From Pedococcus cremeus (GTDB taxonomy: Bacteria > Actinomycetota > Actinomycetes > Actinomycetales > Dermatophilaceae): DNA of 64,000 bases. Numbering within the stretch: position 1 is the first letter of the stretch; each line of letters opens with the position of its first letter. Made by a program: the position numbers and the translations under genes. The notes below the pieces were generated by a model. It saw nothing but the letters and a program-made list of their open reading frames with translations, did no database searches and was not told the DNA's origin. This document shows positions 8,701-17,156 of this stretch, one piece after another. Location of the stretch: NCBI RefSeq assembly GCF_900111375.1, contig NZ_FOHB01000008.1:62001-126000 (forward strand), written 5' to 3'.

Positions 8701-9159
8701 ATGACATCACCGGAACGCCGTTCCACCAGTGCTGCCCTGTCGCCCTCCGCCGTCACCGCGCTGGCCGGCGAGCTCCGCCTGGCCTGCATGCGGATCTCGC
8801 GTCGCGTCCGCTTCGAGAGCACCCATGAGGTGCCACCGCACCAGTTCAGTGTGCTGGTCCGGCTGGAGGAGACGCCCCGCACCCCCGGTGAGCTGGCGGA
8901 GATCGAACGGGTCAGCGCCCCCAGCATGACGCGCACCGTAGGTGCGCTCGTCGAGCGCGGCCTGGTCGCGCGCACCGCCGACCCCTCGGACGGGCGGCAG
9001 GTCATCCTGTCGCTGACCGTCGAGGGTCGCCGGGTGCTCAAGGAGATCCGCCGCCGGCGCGACCAGTGGATGACCGTGCGCGTGAAGTCCCTCAGCCCCG
9101 AGGAGCAGGACGTGCTGCGCCGCGCCGCCAGCATCCTGTCGAGGGTGGCGAGCGAATGA
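8701..9159 (+). CDS. MarR-family transcriptional regulator
   Basis: The 152-residue protein starts at the ATG at 8701 behind GGGAGGA. A winged helix-turn-helix covers about residues 45-115, with the recognition region GELAEIERVSAPSMTRTV and the wing DPSDGRQVILSLT, both standard for MarR repressors. Its stop codon overlaps the following MFS start (ATGA at 9156-9159), and a perfect inverted repeat precedes it. The expected model is a ligand-responsive repressor of itself and the exporter. An equivalent regulator is Rv0880 by position. Confidence 0.92.
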   Translation: MTSPERRSTSAALSPSAVTALAGELRLACMRISRRVRFESTHEVPPHQFSVLVRLEETPRTPGELAEIERVSAPSMTRTVGALVERGLVARTADPSDGRQVILSLTVEGRRVLKEIRRRRDQWMTVRVKSLSPEEQDVLRRAASILSRVASE

Positions 9160-10442
9160 GCCCGACGTTCTCCTCGCTCTCCATCCGCAACTACCGCATC
9201 TACGCCACCGGCGCCTTCATCTCCAACATCGGCACCTGGATGGGCCGGGTCGCCCAGGACTGGCTGGTCCTGACGGTCCTGACCGACCACTCCTCGAAGG
9301 CGCTCGGCATCGTCACCGGGCTGCAGTTCCTGCCCTTCCTGCTGCTCGCGCCGTGGGCCGGGATGATCGCCGACCGGTTCCCCAAGCGGAAGACGCTGCT
9401 GCTGACCCAGACGGGTCTGGCCACCTCCAGCCTGCTCCTCGGCCTGCTCGCCGTCACCGGCACCGCGCAGCTGTGGATGGTCTACGCCATCGCGCTCTTC
9501 ACGGGTGTGGCCACGGCGATCGACAACCCCGCGCGGCAGTCGTTCGTCTCCGAGATGGTGCCGCGCGACCGGCTCGCCAACGCCGTGTCGCTCAACAGCG
9601 CCTCGTTCAACGCCGGCCGCCTCATCGGCCCCGGCATCGCCGGCCTGACCATCGCCGCCTTCAACACCGGCGTGGCCCTGCTGCTCAACACCCTGACGTT
9701 CGTCGCCGTGCTGGTGGCCCTCGTCATGCTGCGGCCGCAGGAGCTGCGACCGGCACCGGTCACCCGTGGCAAGGGCGCCATCCGTGACGGCGTGAGGTAC
9801 GTCAGGAGCCGCCCCGACATCGTCCTCGTGATGGTCCTGGTGTTCGTGCTGGGCACCTTCGGGATGAACTTCCAGATCACCACGGCCCTCATGGCCACCA
9901 AGGAGTTCGGCAAGGGCCCGGAGGAGTACGGCCTGCTCGGCTCGATCATGGCGATCGGGTCGCTGTCCGCCGCGCTGCTGTCCGCCCGGCGCCCCCACCC
10001 GCGGCTGCGCACCCTGCTCGTGGCTCTGGCCGGGTTCGTGGTGGCCACCCTGCTGGCTTCAATCGCGCCGACCTACGTGCTGTTCGCCGTCGCCCTCGTG
10101 CCCGTCGGGCTCTCGGCGCTCACGGCGCTGACCACCGCGAACGCCATGGTCCAGCTGCGTGTGGAGCCCTTCATGCGCGGCCGCGTCATGGCGCTCTACA
10201 TGGCGATCTTCATGGGCGGCACCCCGCTCGGCGCCCCCATCATCGGCTGGATCGGTGACGTCTTCGGCGCCCGCTGGACCATCGCCATCGGCACGGTGGC
10301 CGTCGGCATCACGCTGGCCGGTGTGTCGGTCTGGCTGGCCCGCCACGAGAATGTCCGGGTGAGCTACGAGTCGCAGCGACGCCCCCGCTTCCGGGTCACC
10401 ACCGCGCCGGTGTCCGAGGCCATGCCCGAGGCTGCCCGGTGA
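9156..10442 (+). CDS. MFS exporter (MFS_3/EntS-like)
   Basis: The 428-residue protein has twelve helices and the family motifs RVAQDWLVLTVL, GMIADRFPKRK and PARQSFVSEMVPRDRLANAVSLNSA. It is translationally coupled to the MarR regulator through a 4-bp ATGA overlap, so it is very likely the regulated efflux pump. The family exports drugs or siderophores; the substrate here is unknown. Its own stop overlaps the start of a very small membrane protein gene. Confidence 0.9.
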   Translation: MSPTFSSLSIRNYRIYATGAFISNIGTWMGRVAQDWLVLTVLTDHSSKALGIVTGLQFLPFLLLAPWAGMIADRFPKRKTLLLTQTGLATSSLLLGLLAVTGTAQLWMVYAIALFTGVATAIDNPARQSFVSEMVPRDRLANAVSLNSASFNAGRLIGPGIAGLTIAAFNTGVALLLNTLTFVAVLVALVMLRPQELRPAPVTRGKGAIRDGVRYVRSRPDIVLVMVLVFVLGTFGMNFQITTALMATKEFGKGPEEYGLLGSIMAIGSLSAALLSARRPHPRLRTLLVALAGFVVATLLASIAPTYVLFAVALVPVGLSALTALTTANAMVQLRVEPFMRGRVMALYMAIFMGGTPLGAPIIGWIGDVFGARWTIAIGTVAVGITLAGVSVWLARHENVRVSYESQRRPRFRVTTAPVSEAMPEAAR

Positions 10443-10525
10443 CGCCCACGTTCCGGCGCCGGGTCACCATCGCGGTGCTGGTCGTCGTCGTGGTCGTCGC
10501 CGTCGTCGCCGCCCTGGTGAGGTAG
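10439..10525 (+). CDS. Very small single-helix membrane protein (28 residues)
   Basis: A GTG overlapping the MFS stop (GTGA at 10439-10442) opens a 28-codon frame: a basic start (TPTFRRR) followed by an unbroken Val/Ala membrane helix (about residues 9-25) ending LVR. The stop-start overlap and the ideal topology argue for a real small protein, perhaps an accessory subunit of the transporter. It is short enough to be chance. The stop region is repeated downstream. Confidence 0.45.
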   Translation: MTPTFRRRVTIAVLVVVVVVAVVAALVR

Positions 10526-10604
10526 CGGGAAGCCGCCCTGCTCGGGGAGCAGGGAGCCGCTCTGGTCAGGTAGCCGAGAAGCCGCCTTGGTCAGGTAGCG
10601 GGCC
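10514..10604. repeat. Imperfect triplication of the small-gene stop region
   Basis: Copies of CTGGTSAGGTAGC followed by a GAAGCCGCC-like segment begin at 10514, 10562 and 10587; the first includes the TAG stop of the 28-codon gene. The unit gap is 48 then 25 bp. Confidence 0.75.
10536..10554 (+). terminator. 8-bp GC hairpin after the MarR-MFS operon
   Basis: CCCTGCTC at 10536-10543 pairs with 10547-10554 across a GGG loop, between stop-region repeats. It could end the operon or the convergent transglycosylase transcript. Confidence 0.45.
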
Positions 10605-10610
10605 TCTGTG

Positions 10611-11909
10611 TCACTTCGGGTAGCACATGGGCGGCACGGTCAGGCGCAGCTCGTAGCCCGAGGGGCACACCAGCTGGCCCAGGGAGTTCGTCACCGGCTT
10701 CAGCGGCTCGAGTGCCGACGTGGAGGTCGGTGACGGGCTCGACGTCGACGTCGGCGAGGAGGAGGTCGTGCTCGGCTTCGGCTGCAGGGGCTTGGTGACG
10801 CCACCCACGACGCCGGTGACCACGTCGGTGATGCCGGTGGTCGACGAGGACGTCGTGGTCGGCTTCGGCAGGGATCCGCTGCCACCGCTGCCCGAGCCGC
10901 TGCCGGACCCGGTGCCCTTGCCGGTCCCCGTGGAGCCACCGGTGGACCCCCCGCTGCCGGTGGTGCGGCCGGAGGTGGTCGTCGAGCGAGCCCGGGGCGT
11001 GGAGGAGGCGGTCGCGCCCGGGCCCGTGGCCGGCATACCGGAGCCCGCGGCGCTGGACGGCAGGTAGGGGCTGCCGGTGAGCTGGGCGTCGGTCAGGTCG
11101 GTGCTCGGGAGCACGGACACCCCGCGCCGGTAGCCCTCGGCGATCGCGACCACCTGGGCGACGTAGGCGTCGCTCTGGTTGTAGCGCAGGACCGCCGAGC
11201 GCAGGTCGCCGGCGTCGCGGAGGTCGCCCGGGCCGGAGCAGAGGTAGACGCCGGTGGCCGTGGCCGCGTCGGTGAGGTTCTGCGGGTTGGCGGTGCCGTC
11301 ACCGTCGGCGTCGACGCCCACGCTGCGCCAGGTGCCGGGGATGAACTGCATCGGGCCGACGGCGCGGTCCCACGTGGTGTCGCGGTCGAGGGACCCGCCG
11401 TCGCTGTCACGGATGACGGCCGTGTCGTTGGTGCCGTTCAGCGGCAGCCCGTAGATCCCCGGGCGCACGGTGCCGGAGTCGTCGAGGCCGTTGCCGGCAT
11501 ACCGGCCGTGGTCGCTCTCGACCTTGCCGATGGCCGCGATGAGCGGCCAGTCGATGCCGCAGCCGGGGTCGGCGGCGGCGACGAGCGCAGCCGCCCGCTG
11601 GTAGGCGTCGAGGGCCCGCTGGGGGATGCCTGCGGCGGCGACGGCCGGGGCGACCGAGGGCGCCGGAGCCGCGGACGGCAGGCTGGAGGCCACCTCACCC
11701 GGGATGGGCGGCAGCGGCGGCAGCACGGGCGCGGCCGGGCGGGTCAGCGGGGCGGCCGGCACGGTGATGACCGGCTTGGCCTGCGCCGTGGAGACGTCCT
11801 CGGCGGATGCCCCACCCGTGCTGACCAGCACCGAGCCGGCGCCGATGAGGGCCACCGCCGGCAGGGCAGCGGCGACCGTCCGCCAGGTGAGTCGCGGTTC
11901 GCGCGTCAT
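10611..11909 (-). CDS. Secreted lytic murein transglycosylase
   Basis: The ATG at 11909 follows GAGGAGAC. The 432-residue product has an N-terminal signal sequence (about 1-36, cleaving near GGASAED), a Pro/Ala-rich linker, and an SLT-type domain (about 93-275) with the catalytic-Glu motif AAIGKVESDHGRY, the QF motif GPMQFIPGTW and an YNQSDAYV stretch, resembling MltB-type enzymes that cleave peptidoglycan with 1,6-anhydro products. A Ser/Thr/Gly-rich tail of about 100 residues follows. The last residues (CPSGYELRLTVPPMCYPK) hold two cysteines that could form a disulfide. It probably acts in wall turnover. Confidence 0.87.
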   Translation of the reverse strand: MTREPRLTWRTVAAALPAVALIGAGSVLVSTGGASAEDVSTAQAKPVITVPAAPLTRPAAPVLPPLPPIPGEVASSLPSAAPAPSVAPAVAAAGIPQRALDAYQRAAALVAAADPGCGIDWPLIAAIGKVESDHGRYAGNGLDDSGTVRPGIYGLPLNGTNDTAVIRDSDGGSLDRDTTWDRAVGPMQFIPGTWRSVGVDADGDGTANPQNLTDAATATGVYLCSGPGDLRDAGDLRSAVLRYNQSDAYVAQVVAIAEGYRRGVSVLPSTDLTDAQLTGSPYLPSSAAGSGMPATGPGATASSTPRARSTTTSGRTTGSGGSTGGSTGTGKGTGSGSGSGSGGSGSLPKPTTTSSSTTGITDVVTGVVGGVTKPLQPKPSTTSSSPTSTSSPSPTSTSALEPLKPVTNSLGQLVCPSGYELRLTVPPMCYPK

Positions 11910-12037
11910 TGCGTGCGTCTCCTCGTGTCCGAGTGCCCCATCCCCGGGGTGTCCACCCGGACCAACGAGGAGCCCGCGCGCAGGTTACGCCCTGGTGGGC
12001 GCGTCCGCAGTTTGACCGCGCTCGTCGACCGTGCAGG

Positions 12038-13171
<1,134 letters not shown>

Positions 13172-13379
13172 TCACCTTCGTCGTCGGTGGCCGCGGTCTG
13201 CGGTCGGCAGGGATGTGAACAGGTGGGTGTCGACGCCGTTGTCGGCCTCCAGTCTGACACCGCTGTCCGCCCTGTGGGACGTGAGGTCCACCACGCGGAC
13301 GGATGCCAGTGTGCTGGTGACGTCGCCGTGGAGGCGAGCGCGCGGCATACGGGAGTGTTGTCGGACCCTGCTCATCCCG

Positions 13380-13435
13380 CGTCACTGTGCCCACCGAGCT
13401 CGGTGGGCACAGTGACGGTTCACGGGCAGAGTGCG
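13380..13435. repeat. Palindromic repeat copy A (38-bp perfect palindrome plus tail)
   Basis: Positions 13380-13417 form a perfect palindrome centred on GAGCTC, and 13423-13435 reads CGGGCAGAGTGCG. A diverged copy (B) lies at 14424-14478 with the same spacing; about 44 of 55 positions agree by eye. It sits eight bases beyond the 3' end of the AbiEi/DUF559-like gene, so it probably doubles as its terminator. Confidence 0.85.
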
Positions 13436-13442
13436 TCGGCGG

Positions 13443-14240
13443 TCAGGCTGACTTCGCCCGGCTCCGACGCCGGGCGGCCTCGATCCACCTCGCGATGCGC
13501 TCCGGGTGGCGGAGGTCGGTCCACGTCACCCGCACGACCTCGTAGCCCCACGAGCGCAGCAGGTCTTCGCGGCGCTTCTCGGCGAAGAGGTCGTCGCGGT
13601 CGTCGTACTTGACCTTGCCGTCGAACTCGAGCACGACCGGGGCGTCCTCGAGGAGGAAGTCGACGCGGTACCGGGTTCCGTCTCGTTCCAGCACGACCTG
13701 AGGCGTCGCGGTGATGCCCAGGTGGCGCAGCACCTGCGCCAACCGGGTCTCCCCGGGGGACTCGTGCCGCCCCTCGGCGTGCACGAGGGCGGCGCGGGCG
13801 GTGGCTGTGCCGGGATGCCGAGCCAGGAGCGCGCATGCCTGGGTGAGGTCGGCCGCAGTCAGGCGCTTGCGGTGCAGGGCTGCGTCCGCCGCCGCCAGAG
13901 CGGAGATCGGACGGTTCACCGCCCCCGCCTGCACGATCGCGACCGCCAGCCGCTCCTTCGGGGTCAGGGCGACGCCGAGCGCGGGGTGCAGTGTGAAGGC
14001 CGGCTGCCGACGGCTCTGCCGGTCGTCGACCCGGGTGAGGTGGACCCGCGTGAGATCGACGTCCACGAGCGGCAGCCCCGCCATGACCAGCGCTGACTGG
14101 TGGCTGGCGAAGACCTTGGAGCCGAAGTGGCGCAGCAGGGCGGTGGTCGTCAGCCGGTGACGAGCCTCGTCATCGGCCGGGACCCCGAGCGCCCACCAGC
14201 CGCGGGTGAGCGGCGTGCACAGAGCGGCCTTGGCCAGCAC
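13443..14240 (-). CDS. AbiEi-like wHTH plus DUF559/Vsr-like nuclease-fold protein; N-terminus uncertain
   Basis: From the GTG at 14240 the frame gives 265 residues. The C-terminal part (about 150-260) has the PD-(D/E)xK-like DUF559 pattern: RVDFLLEDAPVVLEFDGKVK, then an EKRREDLLRSWGYEVVRVTW helix-strand. The N-terminal part resembles AbiEi-type antitoxin domains. The same frame stays open upstream to 14330, and those residues (PAELVEVCRDGVFSTSDA) look like the missing start of the winged helix. That extension has only an ATT at 14330, preceded in frame by ATG then TAG (14336-14331). The gene is therefore either shortened, started at ATT, or broken by a nonsense codon. Orphan proteins of this type are common in actinobacteria; activity is unknown. 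Confidence 0.65.
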   Translation of the reverse strand: MLAKAALCTPLTRGWWALGVPADDEARHRLTTTALLRHFGSKVFASHQSALVMAGLPLVDVDLTRVHLTRVDDRQSRRQPAFTLHPALGVALTPKERLAVAIVQAGAVNRPISALAAADAALHRKRLTAADLTQACALLARHPGTATARAALVHAEGRHESPGETRLAQVLRHLGITATPQVVLERDGTRYRVDFLLEDAPVVLEFDGKVKYDDRDDLFAEKRREDLLRSWGYEVVRVTWTDLRHPERIARWIEAARRRSRAKSA

Positions 14241-14423
14241 ACCGAGGCGAGAGGTCCGCAGGCCCAGACCCGACGCGTCCGACGTGCTGAAGACGCCGTC
14301 GCGGCAGACCTCGACCAGCTCGGCAGGAATCTACATGGCCTCGACTATGGCGACTCGAGACCGGCGGCCGGCGCAGTTGTGCACAGGCACGGCTGCATCT
14401 CGACGCGACTCTGCCCACCTTCC

Positions 14424-14478
14424 GTCGCTGTGCCCGCCGAACTCGGTGGGCAGGGCGACAGGAGGCGGGCAGAGTGCG
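14424..14478. repeat. Palindromic repeat copy B, after the citrate synthase gene
   Basis: Near-palindrome at 14424-14459 plus CGGGCAGAGTGCG at 14466-14478, matching copy A in order and spacing. An outer inverted pair (ACTCTGCCC at 14408-14416, GGGCAGAGT at 14467-14475) makes a nested hairpin. It lies 27 bp beyond the citrate synthase stop, so a terminator role is likely. Confidence 0.8.
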
Positions 14479-14504
14479 CCCGAGAAGGGGGAAGGCCTGC
14501 GGGG

Positions 14505-15602
14505 TCAGCTGCGCCAGCCGGCCACCGACTCGACCGGTCGCGGACCGGGGCCGATGTAGCGCGAGCTGGGCCGGATGAGGCGCCCGGTCTGCTTCTGCTC
14601 GAGGATGTGCGCCGACCAGCCGGCCGAGCGGGCGCAGGTGAACATGGGCGTGAACATCGTGGCCGGCACCTCGGCGAAGTCGAGCAGCACGGCCGCCCAG
14701 AACTCCACGTTGGTCGCCAGGACCCGGTCGGGGCGCCGGGCGTGCAGCTCGTCGAGGGCGGCCTTCTCCAGGGCGGCGGCCACCTCGAACCGGGGTGCGC
14801 CGAGCCGCTCGCAGGTCGCGCGCAGCACCCGGGCCCGGGGGTCCTCGGCGCGGTAGACGCGGTGGCCGAAGCCCATGAGCCGCTCGCCCTTGTCGAGCAC
14901 GTCCTTGACGTAGGCGGTGGCGTCGCCGGTCCTCTCGACGCCCTCGATCATGTGCAGCACACGGGAGGGGGCGCCGCCGTGCAGCGGGCCGCTCATCGCA
15001 CCGACCGCCCCCGAGAGGCAGGCGGCCACGTCGGCGCCGGTGGAGGCGATGACCCGGGCGGTGAAGGTCGAGGCGTTCATGCCGTGCTCGGCGGCGGACA
15101 CCCAGTAGGCGTCCACGGCCTCCACGTGGCGCGGGTCGGGCTCTCCACGCCAGCGGATCATGAACCGCTCGACGATGGTCCTGCCCTTGTCGACCTCGCG
15201 CTGGGGGATCATCGGCTGCTGCAGCCCGCGGGCCGACTGCGCCACGAACGACAGCGCGGTCACCGAGGCCCGGGCGAGGTTGTCGCGGGCGGTGTCGGCG
15301 TCGATGTCGAGCAGCGGCCGGAAGCCCCACAGCGGGGCCAGGGTCGCCAGCGCGGCCTGCACGTCGACGCGCACGTCACCGGAGTGGATCGGCAGCGGGA
15401 ACGGCTCGGCCGGCGGCAGACCGGGGTCGAACTCGTTGTCGACGAGCAGGCCCCACACCTGGCCGAACGACACCCGCCCGACGAGGTCGTTGATGTCGAC
15501 GCCGCGGTAGCGCAGCGCCCCGCCCTCCTTGTCGGGCTCGGCGATCTCCGACTCGAAGGCGATGACTCCCTCGAGTCCGGGCTTGAAGTCACTGTCGGCC
15601 AT
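14505..15602 (-). CDS. Citrate synthase (type 2, CitA-like)
   Basis: The 365-residue enzyme condenses oxaloacetate with acetyl-CoA or a related acyl-CoA. Family landmarks are ALRYRGVDINDL, the substrate histidine in SAAEHGMNASTF, GPLHGGAPSRV and MGFGHRVYRAEDPRA. I start at the ATG at 15602 (MADSDFKPGLEGV) since the upstream residues are low-complexity. By position it corresponds to the minor citrate synthase CitA (Rv0889c); a 2-methylcitrate synthase role cannot be excluded. Confidence 0.92.
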   Translation of the reverse strand: MADSDFKPGLEGVIAFESEIAEPDKEGGALRYRGVDINDLVGRVSFGQVWGLLVDNEFDPGLPPAEPFPLPIHSGDVRVDVQAALATLAPLWGFRPLLDIDADTARDNLARASVTALSFVAQSARGLQQPMIPQREVDKGRTIVERFMIRWRGEPDPRHVEAVDAYWVSAAEHGMNASTFTARVIASTGADVAACLSGAVGAMSGPLHGGAPSRVLHMIEGVERTGDATAYVKDVLDKGERLMGFGHRVYRAEDPRARVLRATCERLGAPRFEVAAALEKAALDELHARRPDRVLATNVEFWAAVLLDFAEVPATMFTPMFTCARSAGWSAHILEQKQTGRLIRPSSRYIGPGPRPVESVAGWRS

Positions 15603-15720
15603 CGGAGAACCCCATCCTGCTCGGCGTCGTTGTCGGCGCTGCCATTCTGCACTGTCACCACGATGCGCCAACATGGCGTCCATGCACACGTCCACGACCG
15701 GCCCCTGTGACCCCCTGACC

Positions 15721-15756
15721 GGTGACCGGGCGGTGACCGGACGGTGACCGCGTGAC
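15721..15756. repeat. 11-bp tandem repeat before the pentapeptide gene
   Basis: GGTGACCGG with a two-base spacer recurs at 15721, 15732 and 15743 and runs into the GTG start at 15752. It may be neutral slippage, or affect the leader of the gene. Confidence 0.75.
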
Positions 15757-16342
15757 CCCTCGGCTGATGGCCGGTGACGACCTCGACGGCGAGGTGCTCA
15801 CCGGCGACCTCTCGGGCCAGGACGCCGGCTCGGCCCGCTTCCTGGAGTGCCGGTTCGAGGAGTGTGACCTCACCGAGCTGCGCGCACCGAGGGCCCGCTT
15901 CGCGGAGACCACCCTGTATGCCGTGCGCGGAGCCGGTGTCGACCTCGCCGAGAGCCAGTGGCTGGACTGCGTCGTGACGGGGGCCCGGCTCGGCGCGGTG
16001 CAGCTCTTCGGGGCCGAGCTGCGGCGGGTGCGCTTCGAGGGCGGGAAGATCGACTTCCTGAACCTGCGCGGCGCCACCCTGCGGGAGGTGACGTTCACCG
16101 ACTGCGTGCTGACCGAGCCCGACTTCGGCGGCGCGACCCTGGAGCAGGTGACCTTCGAGGGGTGCCGGCTCGTGGCCCCGGACTTCAACCAGGCCCGGAT
16201 GAAGAAGGTCGACCTGAGCGGCGCCCAGCTCTCGGCGCCGCGCGGGCTGGCCAGCCTGTCGGGCGCGACGATCTCCCGCCTCCAGCTGTTCGACCTCGCG
16301 CCGAACCTGGCCGACCAGCTCGGCATCACGGTCGCCGACTGA
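15752..16342 (+). CDS. Pentapeptide-repeat protein
   Basis: The 196-residue protein is built from A(D/N)LxX-like pentapeptides across about residues 20-170 (for example ARFLECRFEECDLTEL, GATLREVTFTDC, KKVDLSGAQL), which fold as a right-handed quadrilateral beta helix. Such proteins include DNA-mimicking gyrase protectors (MfpA/Qnr) and many of unknown role; the match here is only to the fold. The start could be the GTG at 15752 or the ATG at 15767. It ends three bases before the convergent NYN nuclease gene. Confidence 0.85.
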   Translation: MTPRLMAGDDLDGEVLTGDLSGQDAGSARFLECRFEECDLTELRAPRARFAETTLYAVRGAGVDLAESQWLDCVVTGARLGAVQLFGAELRRVRFEGGKIDFLNLRGATLREVTFTDCVLTEPDFGGATLEQVTFEGCRLVAPDFNQARMKKVDLSGAQLSAPRGLASLSGATISRLQLFDLAPNLADQLGITVAD

Positions 16343-16345
16343 GGG

Positions 16346-17113
16346 CTACCTCTTGCTGCCCTTGCCGAGCCGCTTGTCCCGCACGGCCAGCGCCGACGTG
16401 CCCTCGTCCTTCATGTCGAACAGCCCGCACGCCTCGAGCAGCTTGCTGAGCTTGGCGTACCCGTAGTTGCGCGGGTCGAACGAGGACTGGTTGGCGATGT
16501 GCTGGCCGACGTTGCCGACCAGCGCCCAGCCGTCGTCGTCGGCGGCGCCCTGCACGGCGCGGCGGAGCAGCGAGACCAGCTTGGCGTCCTGCTTGAGCTC
16601 GGCGGTCGGCACCCGCAGACGCGCCGTCTGGGAGTCCGCCTCCTCGGTGTCGCCACCCGTCGTCGTGGGTTCCTCGTCGACGTCGAGCTGGTCGAGCACG
16701 AGGAACCGCGAGCAGGCGCTCTTGAACGGCTCGGGTGTCTTGCGCTCACCGAACCCGTAGACGGCGGCCCCCTTCTCGCGCAGGTGCATCACGAGCGGGG
16801 TGAAGTCGCCGTCGGAGGAGACGATCGCGTAGGCCTCGGGGCGGTCGGTGTAGAGCAGCGCCATGGCGTCGACGACGAGCGCCATGTCGCTGGCGTTCTT
16901 GCCGCTGCTGTAGTCGTACTGCTGCATCGGTCGGATGGCGTTCTCGTGCAGCACCCCCGCCCAGCCGCGCAGCTCGGGCTTGGTCCAGTTGCCGTACGCG
17001 CGACGGATGCTGGTCTCGCCGTAACCGGAGAGCTCGTTGAGGATGAGGTCGATCCGCCGGGCCGAGACGTTGTCGGCGTCAATGAGCAGGGCGATCCGGG
17101 CCTTGGGGTCCAT
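16346..17113 (-). CDS. NYN-domain ribonuclease with C-terminal LOTUS/OST-HTH-like domain
   Basis: The 255-residue protein opens with an NYN (PIN-like) domain (about 1-145): LLIDADNVS, DMALVVDAMALLY and the acidic IVSSDGDFTPLV motif supply the expected metal-binding aspartates. A second domain (about 170-240, ending NYGYAKLSKLLEACGLFD) fits OST-HTH/LOTUS RNA-binding modules. The pair suggests an RNA-degrading enzyme. TAGCGT at 17122-17127, eight bases before the ATG with no ribosome-binding site, implies a leaderless message. It is divergent from the next MFS gene. Confidence 0.87.
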   Translation of the reverse strand: MDPKARIALLIDADNVSARRIDLILNELSGYGETSIRRAYGNWTKPELRGWAGVLHENAIRPMQQYDYSSGKNASDMALVVDAMALLYTDRPEAYAIVSSDGDFTPLVMHLREKGAAVYGFGERKTPEPFKSACSRFLVLDQLDVDEEPTTTGGDTEEADSQTARLRVPTAELKQDAKLVSLLRRAVQGAADDDGWALVGNVGQHIANQSSFDPRNYGYAKLSKLLEACGLFDMKDEGTSALAVRDKRLGKGSKR

Positions 17114-17121
17114 GTCGCTGA

Positions 17122-17148
17122 ACGCTAGTGCAGGCCGGGGCCTAGGGT
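17122..17148. promoter_or_regulatory. Paired divergent leaderless -10 boxes
   Basis: TAGCGT (minus strand, 17122-17127) lies 8 nt before the NYN start, and TAGGGT (plus strand, 17143-17148) lies 8 nt before the MFS GTG. Neither gene has a ribosome-binding site. Confidence 0.6.
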
Positions 17149-17156
17149 CTGCTGCT

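Noticed and set aside
11910-12037. Possible riboswitch leader for the lytic transglycosylase
   Set aside because: GGGCGTAACCTGC hinted at a ydaO leader, but the conserved GGGGTGAAGC and GAACCCGACAG blocks are missing.
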